Part shown: in pieces, positions 8,768 to 17,961 of the stretch
Numbering within the stretch: position 1 is the first letter of the stretch
How the letters are laid out: every line of letters starts with the position of its first letter
Source: Bacillota bacterium
Lineage (GTDB): Bacteria > Bacillota > Clostridia > Lachnospirales > Lachnospiraceae
Direction of reading: 5' to 3'
Length of the DNA stretch: 32,968 nt
NCBI GenBank assembly: GCA_023413555.1
Contig: JAEZPG010000046.1
Location: 1 to 32,968 of the forward strand
Notes under the pieces: generated by a model
What the model saw: the letters and a program-made list of their open reading frames with translations, nothing else
What the model was told of the DNA's origin: nothing
Database searches by the model: none
Program-made: the position numbers and the translations under genes

Positions 8768-10366
8768 TTATAAGTAATCTAATATCTTATTTTCCACAAT
8801 AATCTGATATTCATAGTTATAGTGCCATGGAAACACTCCGTGACGAAACTTGTGATCTGTAAAACAGGTATTCCGATCATCCGCCTGAATAACAATATAC
8901 TCTGGTGCATTCTCCTTAAAAAATGTATAGTGTGCCTCAATTTGACGATTAATTTTCCGGATTTGCTCTACCTCTTTATACTCCCTTGTCATATTATAGT
9001 CCCCAAAAGATTCTGCTAGATAATTTTCCACAAGAATTACTTGCCCTGGCCGATACTTTTCACGCAGTATTTGAATTAGTTTTAAACACCTATCCTCCCA
9101 TAACTCTTGGTACCTATCATCTTCTATTCCAATATAGTCAACTACTTCAAAAGGTGAGTCTACCTCATGAATTAATTCACTATTCGTTACCAGACCAACC
9201 TTCGTTTCTATTAAGCTATACCGATCCTCTAAAAAATCCAACAGTACATAATCGGCTGAACCCTCTTCTATTTCCTTTAAAAAACCATTTTTTAATTCTG
9301 CATTTAACATTTTCTCTCTATAGGGATTGGTATGCTTTACACTTTCACACTCTTCATGATGAGACATGGTTGCCACCACAGTTGAAAAATTGTATTTACT
9401 AACATTATAATGGTTTTGTTCATCAATTCCTAAGAAATCCTCTGGAACACTTTTTAATATATCATCTAGCATTTTGCCTAACATATAGCTACCCAATATG
9501 ATATATCTCTTTTTAAATCGATTATTCCAGTCAGGATAATATTTATCTAAGAAGTTTCTGAACTCTTTTTGCAATCCATCATAGGATTTTGCATACTTTT
9601 GTTTACACGCATGTAAACCAGACGCAAGATGAAATACTGCCTGGTCTCTCATTGCTGTATAATATTGGCTTACTAGATGATGTGTATTCATATACTCATA
9701 ACTAATACGCAAAGCATCCACATAATACTTAAGGGAGCTCTCCTTATTGGTTGTACTCCCTTCCCTATCACATCGATAATAGTAAAGCCCTTTATTTACC
9801 CCAGATATCCCTTTGGATTCCGTAACTATACTACTAAAGACGGCCAAATCTTCATAGGGAATTGTAGGCATATTAATTCTATCAAGGAGCTTTTTTCTAA
9901 AAATCCTGCAAGCAGGACTTGGAATTCCAAATCTAATAATTCCTTGTTTATTAAGTACGGCACATCGATATCCACTCAAATCTTCTACTTCTATTCCAGT
10001 TACCATCCATATAGATTTACAGTTACAAGCGACTATATCAGAATCTGATTGAATGATCTCCTCATATAATGTCTCTATATAATTATTTGCTACCCAATCA
10101 TCTGAATCAATAAATACTACGAATTCTCCTTTGGCAATACTGACCCCATAATTTCTGGTTGGTCCCTGTCCTTCATTCTCCTTATGGATTACCTGTATTC
10201 TGCTATCCTTTTCTTTCCACTGAATACATTTTTCCAAAGAATGATCCGTGGACCCGTCATCAAGTAGGAGTATCTCAAGATTGGTATATGTCTGATTGAC
10301 AATAGAATCAATGCACTGGTCCAAATAATCTTCAACATTATAGATTGGTACTATAACAGTGACCAT
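8768..10366 (-). CDS. GT2-family glycosyltransferase with a C-terminal DUF6270-like domain
   Basis: The 532-residue product has a GT-A domain at residues 1 to about 230 ('VTVIVPIYNVEDYLDQ', 'LLDDGSTDHS', 'FIDSDDWVAN' containing the DxD site). The C-terminal 250 residues differ from the Rossmann module of the neighbours. They include 'NPYREKMLNAELKNGF', 'YVLLDFLEDRYSL' and a terminal 'HGVFPWHYNYEYQ', which I associate with the DUF6270 family of glycan clusters. The match is from memory and moderate. That domain's function is unknown. The gene is one of the few glycosyltransferases in the run without the recurrent module. GGAGGAG sits just before the ATG. Confidence 0.82.
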   Translation of the reverse strand: MVTVIVPIYNVEDYLDQCIDSIVNQTYTNLEILLLDDGSTDHSLEKCIQWKEKDSRIQVIHKENEGQGPTRNYGVSIAKGEFVVFIDSDDWVANNYIETLYEEIIQSDSDIVACNCKSIWMVTGIEVEDLSGYRCAVLNKQGIIRFGIPSPACRIFRKKLLDRINMPTIPYEDLAVFSSIVTESKGISGVNKGLYYYRCDREGSTTNKESSLKYYVDALRISYEYMNTHHLVSQYYTAMRDQAVFHLASGLHACKQKYAKSYDGLQKEFRNFLDKYYPDWNNRFKKRYIILGSYMLGKMLDDILKSVPEDFLGIDEQNHYNVSKYNFSTVVATMSHHEECESVKHTNPYREKMLNAELKNGFLKEIEEGSADYVLLDFLEDRYSLIETKVGLVTNSELIHEVDSPFEVVDYIGIEDDRYQELWEDRCLKLIQILREKYRPGQVILVENYLAESFGDYNMTREYKEVEQIRKINRQIEAHYTFFKENAPEYIVIQADDRNTCFTDHKFRHGVFPWHYNYEYQIIVENKILDYL

Positions 10367-10401
10367 TTATACTCCTCCTTTTCTAAATCATCTTTAAGCA
10401 A

Positions 10402-11823
10402 TCATGCACGAAGTAGATAATCTACATACTCTTTCAAACTACATTTACTCTCAATCGTCTGTCGTGCTTGTAAAGACATTTTCTCTAACTGAATCTTATC
10501 CTGTTGCAATTCATGAATTCTGCTACTAATAACTTCCAGGTTACCAAATTGGCATGTAAATCCATTTTCTGCATCTTTTATAAACTCGTTGATACCATTT
10601 ACCCTTGTTACAACAGGCACATTACCATATGACATAGCCTCTAACATCGAGATGCTCATTCCCTCAAATTCTGATAAGGCTAAATATATATGGCACTTTT
10701 TCCAAAATTCAGACATCTGCTCATGAGGGATACGCCCCATAAACTTTATTCTATGCTCAAGCTTTCTTTCACGCACATCTTCCTGCAATTCAGGTAAATA
10801 GTCTCCAGTTCCAGCAACTGTAATCTCATACTTTACTTTCTTCTTCTCTAGTTCTATCATCAAAGGCAATAATAGGTCCGCACGTTTTATCGGTTTTACA
10901 ATTCTTCCTGCGTAACCAATCACAACTTTATCCTGTTCTTTCAGCTTTGGTTTCTGATACCCTTTTTCATATAGTACCGGACTGCTCTTATGTAAAACAA
11001 ACTCATTCGACAACCTATAATTTTTTATTATTGCATCTTGGATAAACTGACTTACGCATAGAATTCGTTCGACCGTACCTGATGCCTCCCCATGCTGCGT
11101 AATTGTAAAAGGATCACTACCATGTGCCATGGAGATGATTCTGACCTGTTCACCATATTTTCTTTTTAACAGTTGCGTTGCTATGTATAGATAAAATATA
11201 TCGGTTAAATATATCGTAAACGGAACATATTGTTCTAATATCCTAGCTATTGTTTCAATCTTCTCTCTCACTTCAACATAGTCTGTATTGATATCTGGTA
11301 GTGGGAACTTAAAGAAGATGGTATCTTCTTGCATATTTCTTGGTATGCTATCCTTTCTTCCTGGAAATATTAATTTGGCTAGTATGTTACGACGCTTCAT
11401 CTCCTGAACAAACTGTAACACCAATGTTTCCACTCCACCAAACTCTGCTCCAATTCCAGTATCAAACACATAGGTAGGTTGACTATTCTGATCGATGTTT
11501 TTTCTTTCCGTATATAAGATTTCTGATTGATAATTCTGTGCGATTACCGTTTCTATTGTTAGAATTCGATTTGCTGGCACTCCATACACTAGTAGCTGTT
11601 GTTTCACTTCCTCATAAGTAGTAAAGGCAACTGAAATGACAATGACATACTCTTCTTTACTTTCTATGATATCCTTTGGATTTCTGATTTTCTTGTCACA
11701 GTAAGAAGTATTCCATTTATCTTGATTTCTATCAACAAAACAATCTACCTCTAATCCAAAAGCAGATAAATAGTTATAATATCTTTCGGCAACAATTCCA
11801 GCACCATATAATACAATTTTCAT
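10402..11823 (-). CDS. GT4-family glycosyltransferase with N-terminal Rossmann module (copy 1)
   Basis: The first 100 residues are the recurrent module ('MKIVLYGAGIVAERYYNY', then 'FVDRNQDKWNT'). Residues about 115-473 are a GT-B retaining glycosyltransferase: 'GAEFGGVETLVLQF' as the N-lobe donor/acceptor loop, 'VIGYAGRIVKPIKRADLL' at the interdomain start of the C-lobe, and 'EFEGMSISMLEAMSYG' (about residue 390) as the family's E-x7-E motif. It closely resembles the products at 11843 and 14062 in domain order and motifs, so the three are probably duplicates that diverged in sugar specificity. The protein is cytoplasmic with no signal sequence. Confidence 0.88.
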   Translation of the reverse strand: MKIVLYGAGIVAERYYNYLSAFGLEVDCFVDRNQDKWNTSYCDKKIRNPKDIIESKEEYVIVISVAFTTYEEVKQQLLVYGVPANRILTIETVIAQNYQSEILYTERKNIDQNSQPTYVFDTGIGAEFGGVETLVLQFVQEMKRRNILAKLIFPGRKDSIPRNMQEDTIFFKFPLPDINTDYVEVREKIETIARILEQYVPFTIYLTDIFYLYIATQLLKRKYGEQVRIISMAHGSDPFTITQHGEASGTVERILCVSQFIQDAIIKNYRLSNEFVLHKSSPVLYEKGYQKPKLKEQDKVVIGYAGRIVKPIKRADLLLPLMIELEKKKVKYEITVAGTGDYLPELQEDVRERKLEHRIKFMGRIPHEQMSEFWKKCHIYLALSEFEGMSISMLEAMSYGNVPVVTRVNGINEFIKDAENGFTCQFGNLEVISSRIHELQQDKIQLEKMSLQARQTIESKCSLKEYVDYLLRA

Positions 11824-11842
11824 GTAAACCCCCTGCCATCAT

Positions 11843-13234
11843 CTACTCATTAACATGAAGCAGATAGTCAATATACCTTTCAAGATTACATTTTTTCTCT
11901 ATAATCGCTCTTGCTTCTCTTCCTAATTCAGCAAGTCGACTCCTATCTTTTGATAGGTATGCTATTCGGTCTGCCAATTCATTAACTTCTCCTATAGGGC
12001 AAAGAAATCCATTCTTTCCATCCTGAACAAATTCTTCTACTCCATCTACTTTGGTCATTACTGGAACGCAGGCGAATGACATTGCTTCCAACATAGAGAT
12101 ACTCATTCCTTCAAATTCAGACACATTTAAAAATAAATCTACACTTTTCCAGAACTTATCCATCTCACTATGTTCCAATCTACCATACCAATACACTTGA
12201 TTTAAAGAGTCTATTTTCTTCACTCTTTGCTTAAGCTCTGCTAAATATGGTCCCTCTCCTGCTATATGAAGTTCAAATTCTACATTTCTATGTACCAAAG
12301 CTTCCATCAATTGAGGAATCAAATCTGCTCGCTTTTGGGCGACAATAATTCTTCCTGCATAGCCAATTCTGATAGCTCCTGTATTGAAACATTCCTTCCT
12401 TACATAATCAGCATCACATTTAACCGGACTTGGATGATACTTTACTTTATCTGGATTAATTCCATAAGAATATATCATTTCCTTACGTATATAGTCCCCC
12501 ACGCATAGAAGAACATCCAAGTAACTACTTGCTTGATAGGCTCGTTCCATTGATTCCATATCTCCACCATGAATCATTAGGTTTACTTTTATCATTTCTG
12601 GATAGCATCGTTTTACTATACTCGCAGCAACAAAACAGTAATTTACGTGACTAAGAATGATTACACAAGGAAGCATATTGATTATAGTGGAGACCATTTC
12701 TGTTATCTTCTGTGATAGTACTTTCTCTTCAAGGGCAAAAGGAATAATATCATTCTTTAAAGTTTTGGGAATCAACTCTAGATTACTTGGGAAAATTGCT
12801 TTTGTGAAATACCCTCTTAGCTTTAAGCCCTCCATAAATTGTATCGTAAGTGTTTCAACACCTCCAAAATTGGCTCCATCTCCCATATCAAACAAAAATA
12901 TAAGCTGCTTACCCTTTCTCAAAGAATCTGCTTGATACCTTATATTCTCTACTAAGACAACTTCTTTTGAGATTATATGTTCTGCAGGAACCCCCATAGA
13001 AAGAAGTATTGATTTTATCTCCATATAATAACGTAGAGAAGCTGTGATAATAACACTATATTTCTTATGATACTTACTGAACTGTTCTATACTAACAACT
13101 TTTTTTCCACAAAACAATTGCTTGCATTTGTTTTTATCTGAATCCACAAAAAAGGCAACCTCTATGTTAAACCGTTGCAATAGACGATAGGTTCGTTCTC
13201 CAACAATTCCAGCTCCATATAAGACTATACTCAT
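11843..13234 (-). CDS. GT4-family glycosyltransferase with N-terminal Rossmann module (copy 2)
   Basis: The 463-residue product repeats the plan of its downstream neighbour: module at residues 1-100 ('MSIVLYGAGIVGERTYRL', 'FFVDSDKNKCKQ'), then a GT-B enzyme with 'GDGANFGGVETLTIQF', 'RIGYAGRIIVAQKRADLI' and 'EFEGMSISMLEAMSFA' (about residue 385). The E-x7-E glutamates are intact, so it is probably active. It lies 23 bp after the broken methyltransferase gene and 19 bp before copy 1. AGAAAGGA precedes the ATG. The donor and acceptor sugars cannot be inferred. Confidence 0.88.
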   Translation of the reverse strand: MSIVLYGAGIVGERTYRLLQRFNIEVAFFVDSDKNKCKQLFCGKKVVSIEQFSKYHKKYSVIITASLRYYMEIKSILLSMGVPAEHIISKEVVLVENIRYQADSLRKGKQLIFLFDMGDGANFGGVETLTIQFMEGLKLRGYFTKAIFPSNLELIPKTLKNDIIPFALEEKVLSQKITEMVSTIINMLPCVIILSHVNYCFVAASIVKRCYPEMIKVNLMIHGGDMESMERAYQASSYLDVLLCVGDYIRKEMIYSYGINPDKVKYHPSPVKCDADYVRKECFNTGAIRIGYAGRIIVAQKRADLIPQLMEALVHRNVEFELHIAGEGPYLAELKQRVKKIDSLNQVYWYGRLEHSEMDKFWKSVDLFLNVSEFEGMSISMLEAMSFACVPVMTKVDGVEEFVQDGKNGFLCPIGEVNELADRIAYLSKDRSRLAELGREARAIIEKKCNLERYIDYLLHVNE

Positions 13235-13257
13235 TCAATTATCCTTTCTTGCTATTA

Positions 13258-14043
13258 TTACAGAAGTTCCAATAACCCTGAAAACACTTTCTCATTATAG
13301 ATCCCGGCAAACTTATCTTTAAACAAAGGTATCACATTCTTTTTTGTAAACTCGTCTGTATGCGCTAAATCATATACAAAGAATTTTGCATCTACATACT
13401 CTTTGAATAGTTCATAAACATGAATTCGAATATCTTTTCGCCAAATCCAGAATACATCATCTTTTACTTCAAAATTCCATTGATGTAAACCACTGTAATG
13501 CTCGTTTTCCGCCTCGTTATTCGCATGATTTAATATAATCTTTCCACCAACCTTAGCAACATATATCATTTTGCTAATTCCTATCAACGGATTATAGCTA
13601 TGATCCAACACATTCTGCATATGAACAATATCAAAACTATTTTCTTCAAGGCTATCCTCTAGTCTTTCCACCATCCCAAACTTAGAGCGAACTTTCAATA
13701 TTATACTATGTTCATCTATTCATCGATTATAAACATAGGCCAATGGATCCACTGCTGTGATATCCAATTTTTTATTATCAGACAAAGTTCCAATAAGGGT
13801 ACATGGCCCTGAGCCAACATCTAAAAGTTTAATCTCTTTTTTGTTTACTAAATGCTCATACTGAAATTTCCTATTACCTTTGGTTCTAGAAGAATACTCA
13901 TCTGGCCATTCTAATCCCTTAGTATCAAACCATCTACTCCAAAAATTCATCTCATGTTTTAATCCATTGAGCCATTCTTCCAAGTATTCTTGGTAATCTT
14001 CTAACGGTAATACCCTTCCATTCAGATAATCTTCTATCTGCAT
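13258..14043 (-). pseudogene. SAM-dependent methyltransferase interrupted by an in-frame TGA
   Basis: A single reading frame of about 262 codons is split by one TGA at 13720-13722; the frame is the same on both sides. The first part has SAM motif I 'LLDVGSGPCTLIG' and the acidic 'AVDPLAYVYN'. The second part has 'FDIVHMQNVLDHSYNP' and 'GGKIILNHANNEAE', the following methyltransferase strands. Both halves are needed for a functional fold, so this is probably a nonsense mutation, from a leucine codon TTA or arginine codon CGA for example, or a sequencing error. The start at 14043 is favoured by GGGAGG just upstream; an in-frame ATG at 14058 lacks such a site. It lies inside the run of duplicated GT4 genes. 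Confidence 0.8.
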
Positions 14044-14061
14044 CCTGTATCCTCCCATGAT

Positions 14062-15480
14062 CTATCTTACTAATTGGTCTATATACTCACTTAAACTTCC
14101 TCTTTTTTGAATCGTTTCTCTTGCATTTTTACTCATCTTCATCAACTTTTCTCTATGATATCCCAATTCTTCTATTCTGACTGCCATTGCTCTTATATCA
14201 TTTATTGGAGTTATATATCCGTTAAATCCATTTTCCACTGCCTCATGGATACCATCCACATCAGTTACCACTGGAACGGCACCCGTGGACATCGCCTCTA
14301 ACATGGAAATACTTAATCCCTCATAGTCCGATACATTAATAAAAATATCTGTTTGCTCCCAGAAATATATCATTTGCTTCTGTGTCAATACTCCTAGTAA
14401 TTTTACTTTATTATTTAGCTGTCTACTGTTTACCTCTTGAATCAATTGCTGCATGTATGGACCATCTCCTGCTATATATAGCCTATAATCTATCATCATG
14501 CTTTCCAGATGATCCAGTAAATCAATAATGAGATTGGAGCGTTTCTGTAAAACAACAATTCTCCCCCCATACCCAAGTACTAAAGGTTTCTTGCTATTAC
14601 TATAATCTCTACTGAACTCATTATCATAGAATACAGGACTATCTAGTGATTCAACTTTACCATGGACCGAGGGATATAGCTCTTGTAATATCTTCTTAAT
14701 ATATGCATTCACACAAATAATTCGATCTAATTCATCAGCTAGCAAACCATTCACACTAATTGTATGTATATCACATGAATGCACCATAGAAATAATTTGT
14801 ATGTCCTCTGAATACAACTGTTTAGCAATTTTTGCTGCAATAAAGATAAAGTTAATATGGCTAAGATAGATTTTGCATGGACGCATGTCCACCATGTGCT
14901 TTACCATGTGCTTTACCTTATCTGGAATCTGCTCATAAGAGTCCTCTTCCTTTACTGTAATAAACCTATAGGGAATCACACACTCCCTAATATCTTCTGG
15001 AATGTTCTCTATATCTCCTGAAAAAACAAAATGAACCTTTTTACCTCTGTCTTTTAATTCTCTCGTAAAGGAACATACAAGTGTCTCAACGCCACCAATA
15101 TTCGCACAATCTCCTGTATCAAACACAAAAGATTCCTCTATATGGTTTTCTTTTCCTAAGATTCCCTGCATTGGATTTTTCTCATAATACTCTAAAAGAA
15201 TTTGCTCTAGAATTAATATTTGGTTTCTTTGGATTCCACATTCTAATAAATATTCATCCACCTGTGAATAATACTTAGTACTTACAGCTATAATAAAGTA
15301 AGTTTCCTTCCAACTTCGATTAAGCAATTCGTTCATTGACAGAACATCTTTTCCGCAGTATTGCCTACTTTGTTTGTCCAAATTTTTGTCGACAAAGCAT
15401 TCCACTTCTATTCCAAAACTATGTAATACTTTAAATGTTCTTTTTCCTAGGATACCTGCACCATAGATAATCAGTTTCAT
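14062..15480 (-). CDS. GT4-family glycosyltransferase with N-terminal Rossmann module (copy 3)
   Basis: I place the start at the ATG at 15480 (472 residues), because AGAGGG precedes it and the product then begins with the module strand 'MKLIIYGAGILGKRTFKV' as in copies 1 and 2; an upstream in-frame ATG at 15537 lies inside the neighbouring gene. The module covers residues 1-100 ('FVDKNLDKQSRQ'). The GT-B part contains 'GDCANIGGVETLVCSF', 'VLGYGGRIVVLQKRSNLI' and 'DYEGLSISMLEAMSTG', with both glutamates of the E-x7-E motif kept. Its domain order matches copies 1 and 2. Confidence 0.87.
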   Translation of the reverse strand: MKLIIYGAGILGKRTFKVLHSFGIEVECFVDKNLDKQSRQYCGKDVLSMNELLNRSWKETYFIIAVSTKYYSQVDEYLLECGIQRNQILILEQILLEYYEKNPMQGILGKENHIEESFVFDTGDCANIGGVETLVCSFTRELKDRGKKVHFVFSGDIENIPEDIRECVIPYRFITVKEEDSYEQIPDKVKHMVKHMVDMRPCKIYLSHINFIFIAAKIAKQLYSEDIQIISMVHSCDIHTISVNGLLADELDRIICVNAYIKKILQELYPSVHGKVESLDSPVFYDNEFSRDYSNSKKPLVLGYGGRIVVLQKRSNLIIDLLDHLESMMIDYRLYIAGDGPYMQQLIQEVNSRQLNNKVKLLGVLTQKQMIYFWEQTDIFINVSDYEGLSISMLEAMSTGAVPVVTDVDGIHEAVENGFNGYITPINDIRAMAVRIEELGYHREKLMKMSKNARETIQKRGSLSEYIDQLVR

Positions 15481-15490
15481 TTTTTTCCCT

Positions 15491-16681
15491 CTAATACTTA
15501 TAATATTCGTACATACTAACCGGTCGCTCCCAAACAATTTTGTCAGCTTCTATCCCGTGTTGCATCAAATTATTCTTAATTTCCCTTGCTGTTTTTTCCT
15601 CTTTAATAGCAATTAATACAATATCATATCCTATATTCTTTAAGTCTTCTATATCTCCTACCATAATTCTATTATACTTACTAACACCAGTATTTTGGTC
15701 TGCCCAATAGACTACTTCAAATGCATTTCCAGCTGTAAGTTGACGGTAATAAGCCTCTCCTACCATACCCGCGCCATAGATAGCAATTCTAGAAAATTCC
15801 TTTATTTTCTCTACAGGGAACTTAAAGTATGGGATTTGAATGCTCTTGCGAATATCTGTATAGGTATTAATTGCATTAATTATTAATTGAGATATATAAT
15901 TATTGATCTGTTCTATAAGAACCAGTGAAACAGGATGTGTTTTTGCTTTCTTGTATAAGGAGGAATATATTCTGTGAATCTGTATAAAAAAATCATCATG
16001 TTCTCTGTGAAGTAAAGAATCTTCCAGTTGTCTATAATGATATCCTATGTAGTCCAACACGCAGACTTTTTTACACTCTAATACATAGTGAAAAGTAATT
16101 GCCAAATCATCCCCTACCTTAATCTGCGAATCTACCTTTCTAATTGATTCCAAAAGCATATCTCTTCTCATTAATTTAACACATAGACTAGGCATAATCC
16201 CAAAACTTTGGTATTTATCAGCATACATCATATGTGTATAGAACTCATAATTATTTGCTATGGTGTCATAAACGCCAGGCACCAACTTACTGATTACTTC
16301 TTGAGTTTTATTAGTCCACTCGAGGACAAACCCAGTTTCAATCAAATCAGAATCACTTTCTTTTATTCCATAGTAAAGCTTTTCGATATAATCTTTGTCA
16401 ATCCAATCATCACCGTCCATGAAGCCAATATATTTACCAGTAGCTGCTTCAACTCCAGTTAACCTTGCATCTATACTACCTTGGTGATGTTTATATATAA
16501 ATTTAATGTTATCAAACTCTTTTTCATATTTTTTACATATATCTTGTGATCCATCTGTTGAGCCGTCATCCACACATATTATTTCGAGATTTTCATAGGT
16601 TTGTTGGACGGAGCTTTTCAAACATTGATTCAGAAACTTCTCTTTATTATAAATGGTGATAATCAGTGAGACTTTATCCAT
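15491..16681 (-). CDS. GT2-family glycosyltransferase with C-terminal Rossmann module (copy A)
   Basis: The 396-residue product opens with a GT-A domain: 'VSLIITIYNKEKFLNQ', 'CVDDGSTDGSQ', and 'FMDGDDWIDKDYIE' containing the metal site. Residues about 292-396 are the recurrent module ('RIAIYGAGMVGEAYYRQ'), ending in 'KIVWERPVSMYEYYKY'. That ending is clearly related to the C-terminus of the next upstream gene (copy B), so the two are tandem duplicates. GGAGGGGGAG stands just upstream of the ATG. It works in the cytoplasm; the donor is not known. Confidence 0.87.
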   Translation of the reverse strand: MDKVSLIITIYNKEKFLNQCLKSSVQQTYENLEIICVDDGSTDGSQDICKKYEKEFDNIKFIYKHHQGSIDARLTGVEAATGKYIGFMDGDDWIDKDYIEKLYYGIKESDSDLIETGFVLEWTNKTQEVISKLVPGVYDTIANNYEFYTHMMYADKYQSFGIMPSLCVKLMRRDMLLESIRKVDSQIKVGDDLAITFHYVLECKKVCVLDYIGYHYRQLEDSLLHREHDDFFIQIHRIYSSLYKKAKTHPVSLVLIEQINNYISQLIINAINTYTDIRKSIQIPYFKFPVEKIKEFSRIAIYGAGMVGEAYYRQLTAGNAFEVVYWADQNTGVSKYNRIMVGDIEDLKNIGYDIVLIAIKEEKTAREIKNNLMQHGIEADKIVWERPVSMYEYYKY

Positions 16682-16708
16682 TCACATCTCCCCCTCCAAT
16701 TTTATAAT

Positions 16709-17905
16709 TTACTTAATACAACTATAATACTCAAAGAAATCTACGGGCTGTTTCCAGATTATCTTGTCCGGATTAATTCCATTCTGTATTAATTCCTGCT
16801 TGATAATCATGGCAATCTCCTGGTATCTCAATGCAATGATAAGCAGATCAAAAGATATCTGGTTTATCTGGTCTAAGCCCTTAACTTCAGCTAGAATATT
16901 TTTATATCTATCTGGGTTTTTATCCACCCAGCCAACAATAGAACATAATTTATCTGTTCGGAATTGTTGATAAAAAGCTTGTCCTACTTTACCAGCTCCA
17001 TATAGTAATATTCTTTTATTTTTAATCAATAGATTATCTGGGAAATTATAGTACGGAATATGTATCGTCTGTTTGATATCACTCAGATAGTTTATACCAT
17101 ATAAAAGTAGTTCAGATATATATTGATTCATCTGATTAACTAAATACTCTTTTGCAGGATGATTACAGATTTCCCTTTTTATACATGTATAGATCTCCTG
17201 TACTTGCATAAAATAATCTGAATATTGCTTTCCAATTGCAGAATTAGCTCTCTGACGGTAATGATATCCCGCATAGTGAAATATATATACCTTTTTACAC
17301 TTTAGCAGATAGCTATATACAGTTACAGCATCCTCTCCATATTTAATCACAGGGGACACCTTACTGATTTGCTCTAATAATAAGCCTTTTCGAAATATCT
17401 TCGCACAACATGATCTAAGAATACCATGATTAAATGCCTTCCCATTATATATCATTGTTTGATAGAACTTATAACCATCTTCTTGAGTATTATAAATTCC
17501 CTCCGGTATAGTATTGTATTCATGGGAGACTGTATTCTCCATATCACATAAATATCCAGAGCTAACAAAATCACATTTATAATTCATCATTTTTTCAAGT
17601 AGCTTTGAATATAACTCTGGTTCAATCCAGTCATCACTATCTACAAAAGCTACATAGTCTGAGGTAGCAGCTTTAAGCCCAGTAATTCTTGCCTTAGTTA
17701 CTCCTTCATTCTCCTTGTGAATCACACGTACATTAGAATATTTTTTGGCATAATCATCACAGATAGCACCTGATCTATCGCTAGAGCCATCATTCACACA
17801 TATAATTTCAACATTCTTCAGTGTCTGATGAACTAAGCTTTCTAGGCACTGAGCGATATATTTTTCAACATTGTATACCGGAACAATGATTGTTAATCGA
17901 ACCAT
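16709..17905 (-). CDS. GT2-family glycosyltransferase with C-terminal Rossmann module (copy B)
   Basis: The 398-residue product has the same layout as copy A: GT-A domain with 'LTIIVPVYNVEKYIAQ', 'CVNDGSSDRSG' and 'FVDSDDWIEPELYS', a helical middle, and a module from about residue 294 ('RILLYGAGKVGQAFYQQ', 'VDKNPDRYKN') ending in 'KIIWKQPVDFFEYYS'. Both copies keep the nucleotide-binding and DxD residues. The genes are 27 bp apart. The middle part, about residues 220-290, also resembles copy A ('NAINTYTDIRKSIQIPYFKF' against 'YGINYLSDIKQTIHIPYYNF'), which supports duplication of a whole gene and not only of the module. Confidence 0.87.
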   Translation of the reverse strand: MVRLTIIVPVYNVEKYIAQCLESLVHQTLKNVEIICVNDGSSDRSGAICDDYAKKYSNVRVIHKENEGVTKARITGLKAATSDYVAFVDSDDWIEPELYSKLLEKMMNYKCDFVSSGYLCDMENTVSHEYNTIPEGIYNTQEDGYKFYQTMIYNGKAFNHGILRSCCAKIFRKGLLLEQISKVSPVIKYGEDAVTVYSYLLKCKKVYIFHYAGYHYRQRANSAIGKQYSDYFMQVQEIYTCIKREICNHPAKEYLVNQMNQYISELLLYGINYLSDIKQTIHIPYYNFPDNLLIKNKRILLYGAGKVGQAFYQQFRTDKLCSIVGWVDKNPDRYKNILAEVKGLDQINQISFDLLIIALRYQEIAMIIKQELIQNGINPDKIIWKQPVDFFEYYSCIK

Positions 17906-17961
17906 TCCTCTATTTCCTTTCTCATAACAATACTTGTGACTTGATTCTACATTGAGTAAAC

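Noticed and set aside
13720..13722. Selenocysteine or other recoding at the in-frame TGA
   Set aside because: The codon is not at a catalytic position of a methyltransferase, no known selenoprotein family fits, and I saw no obvious SECIS-like hairpin directly after it. A nonsense mutation is simpler.
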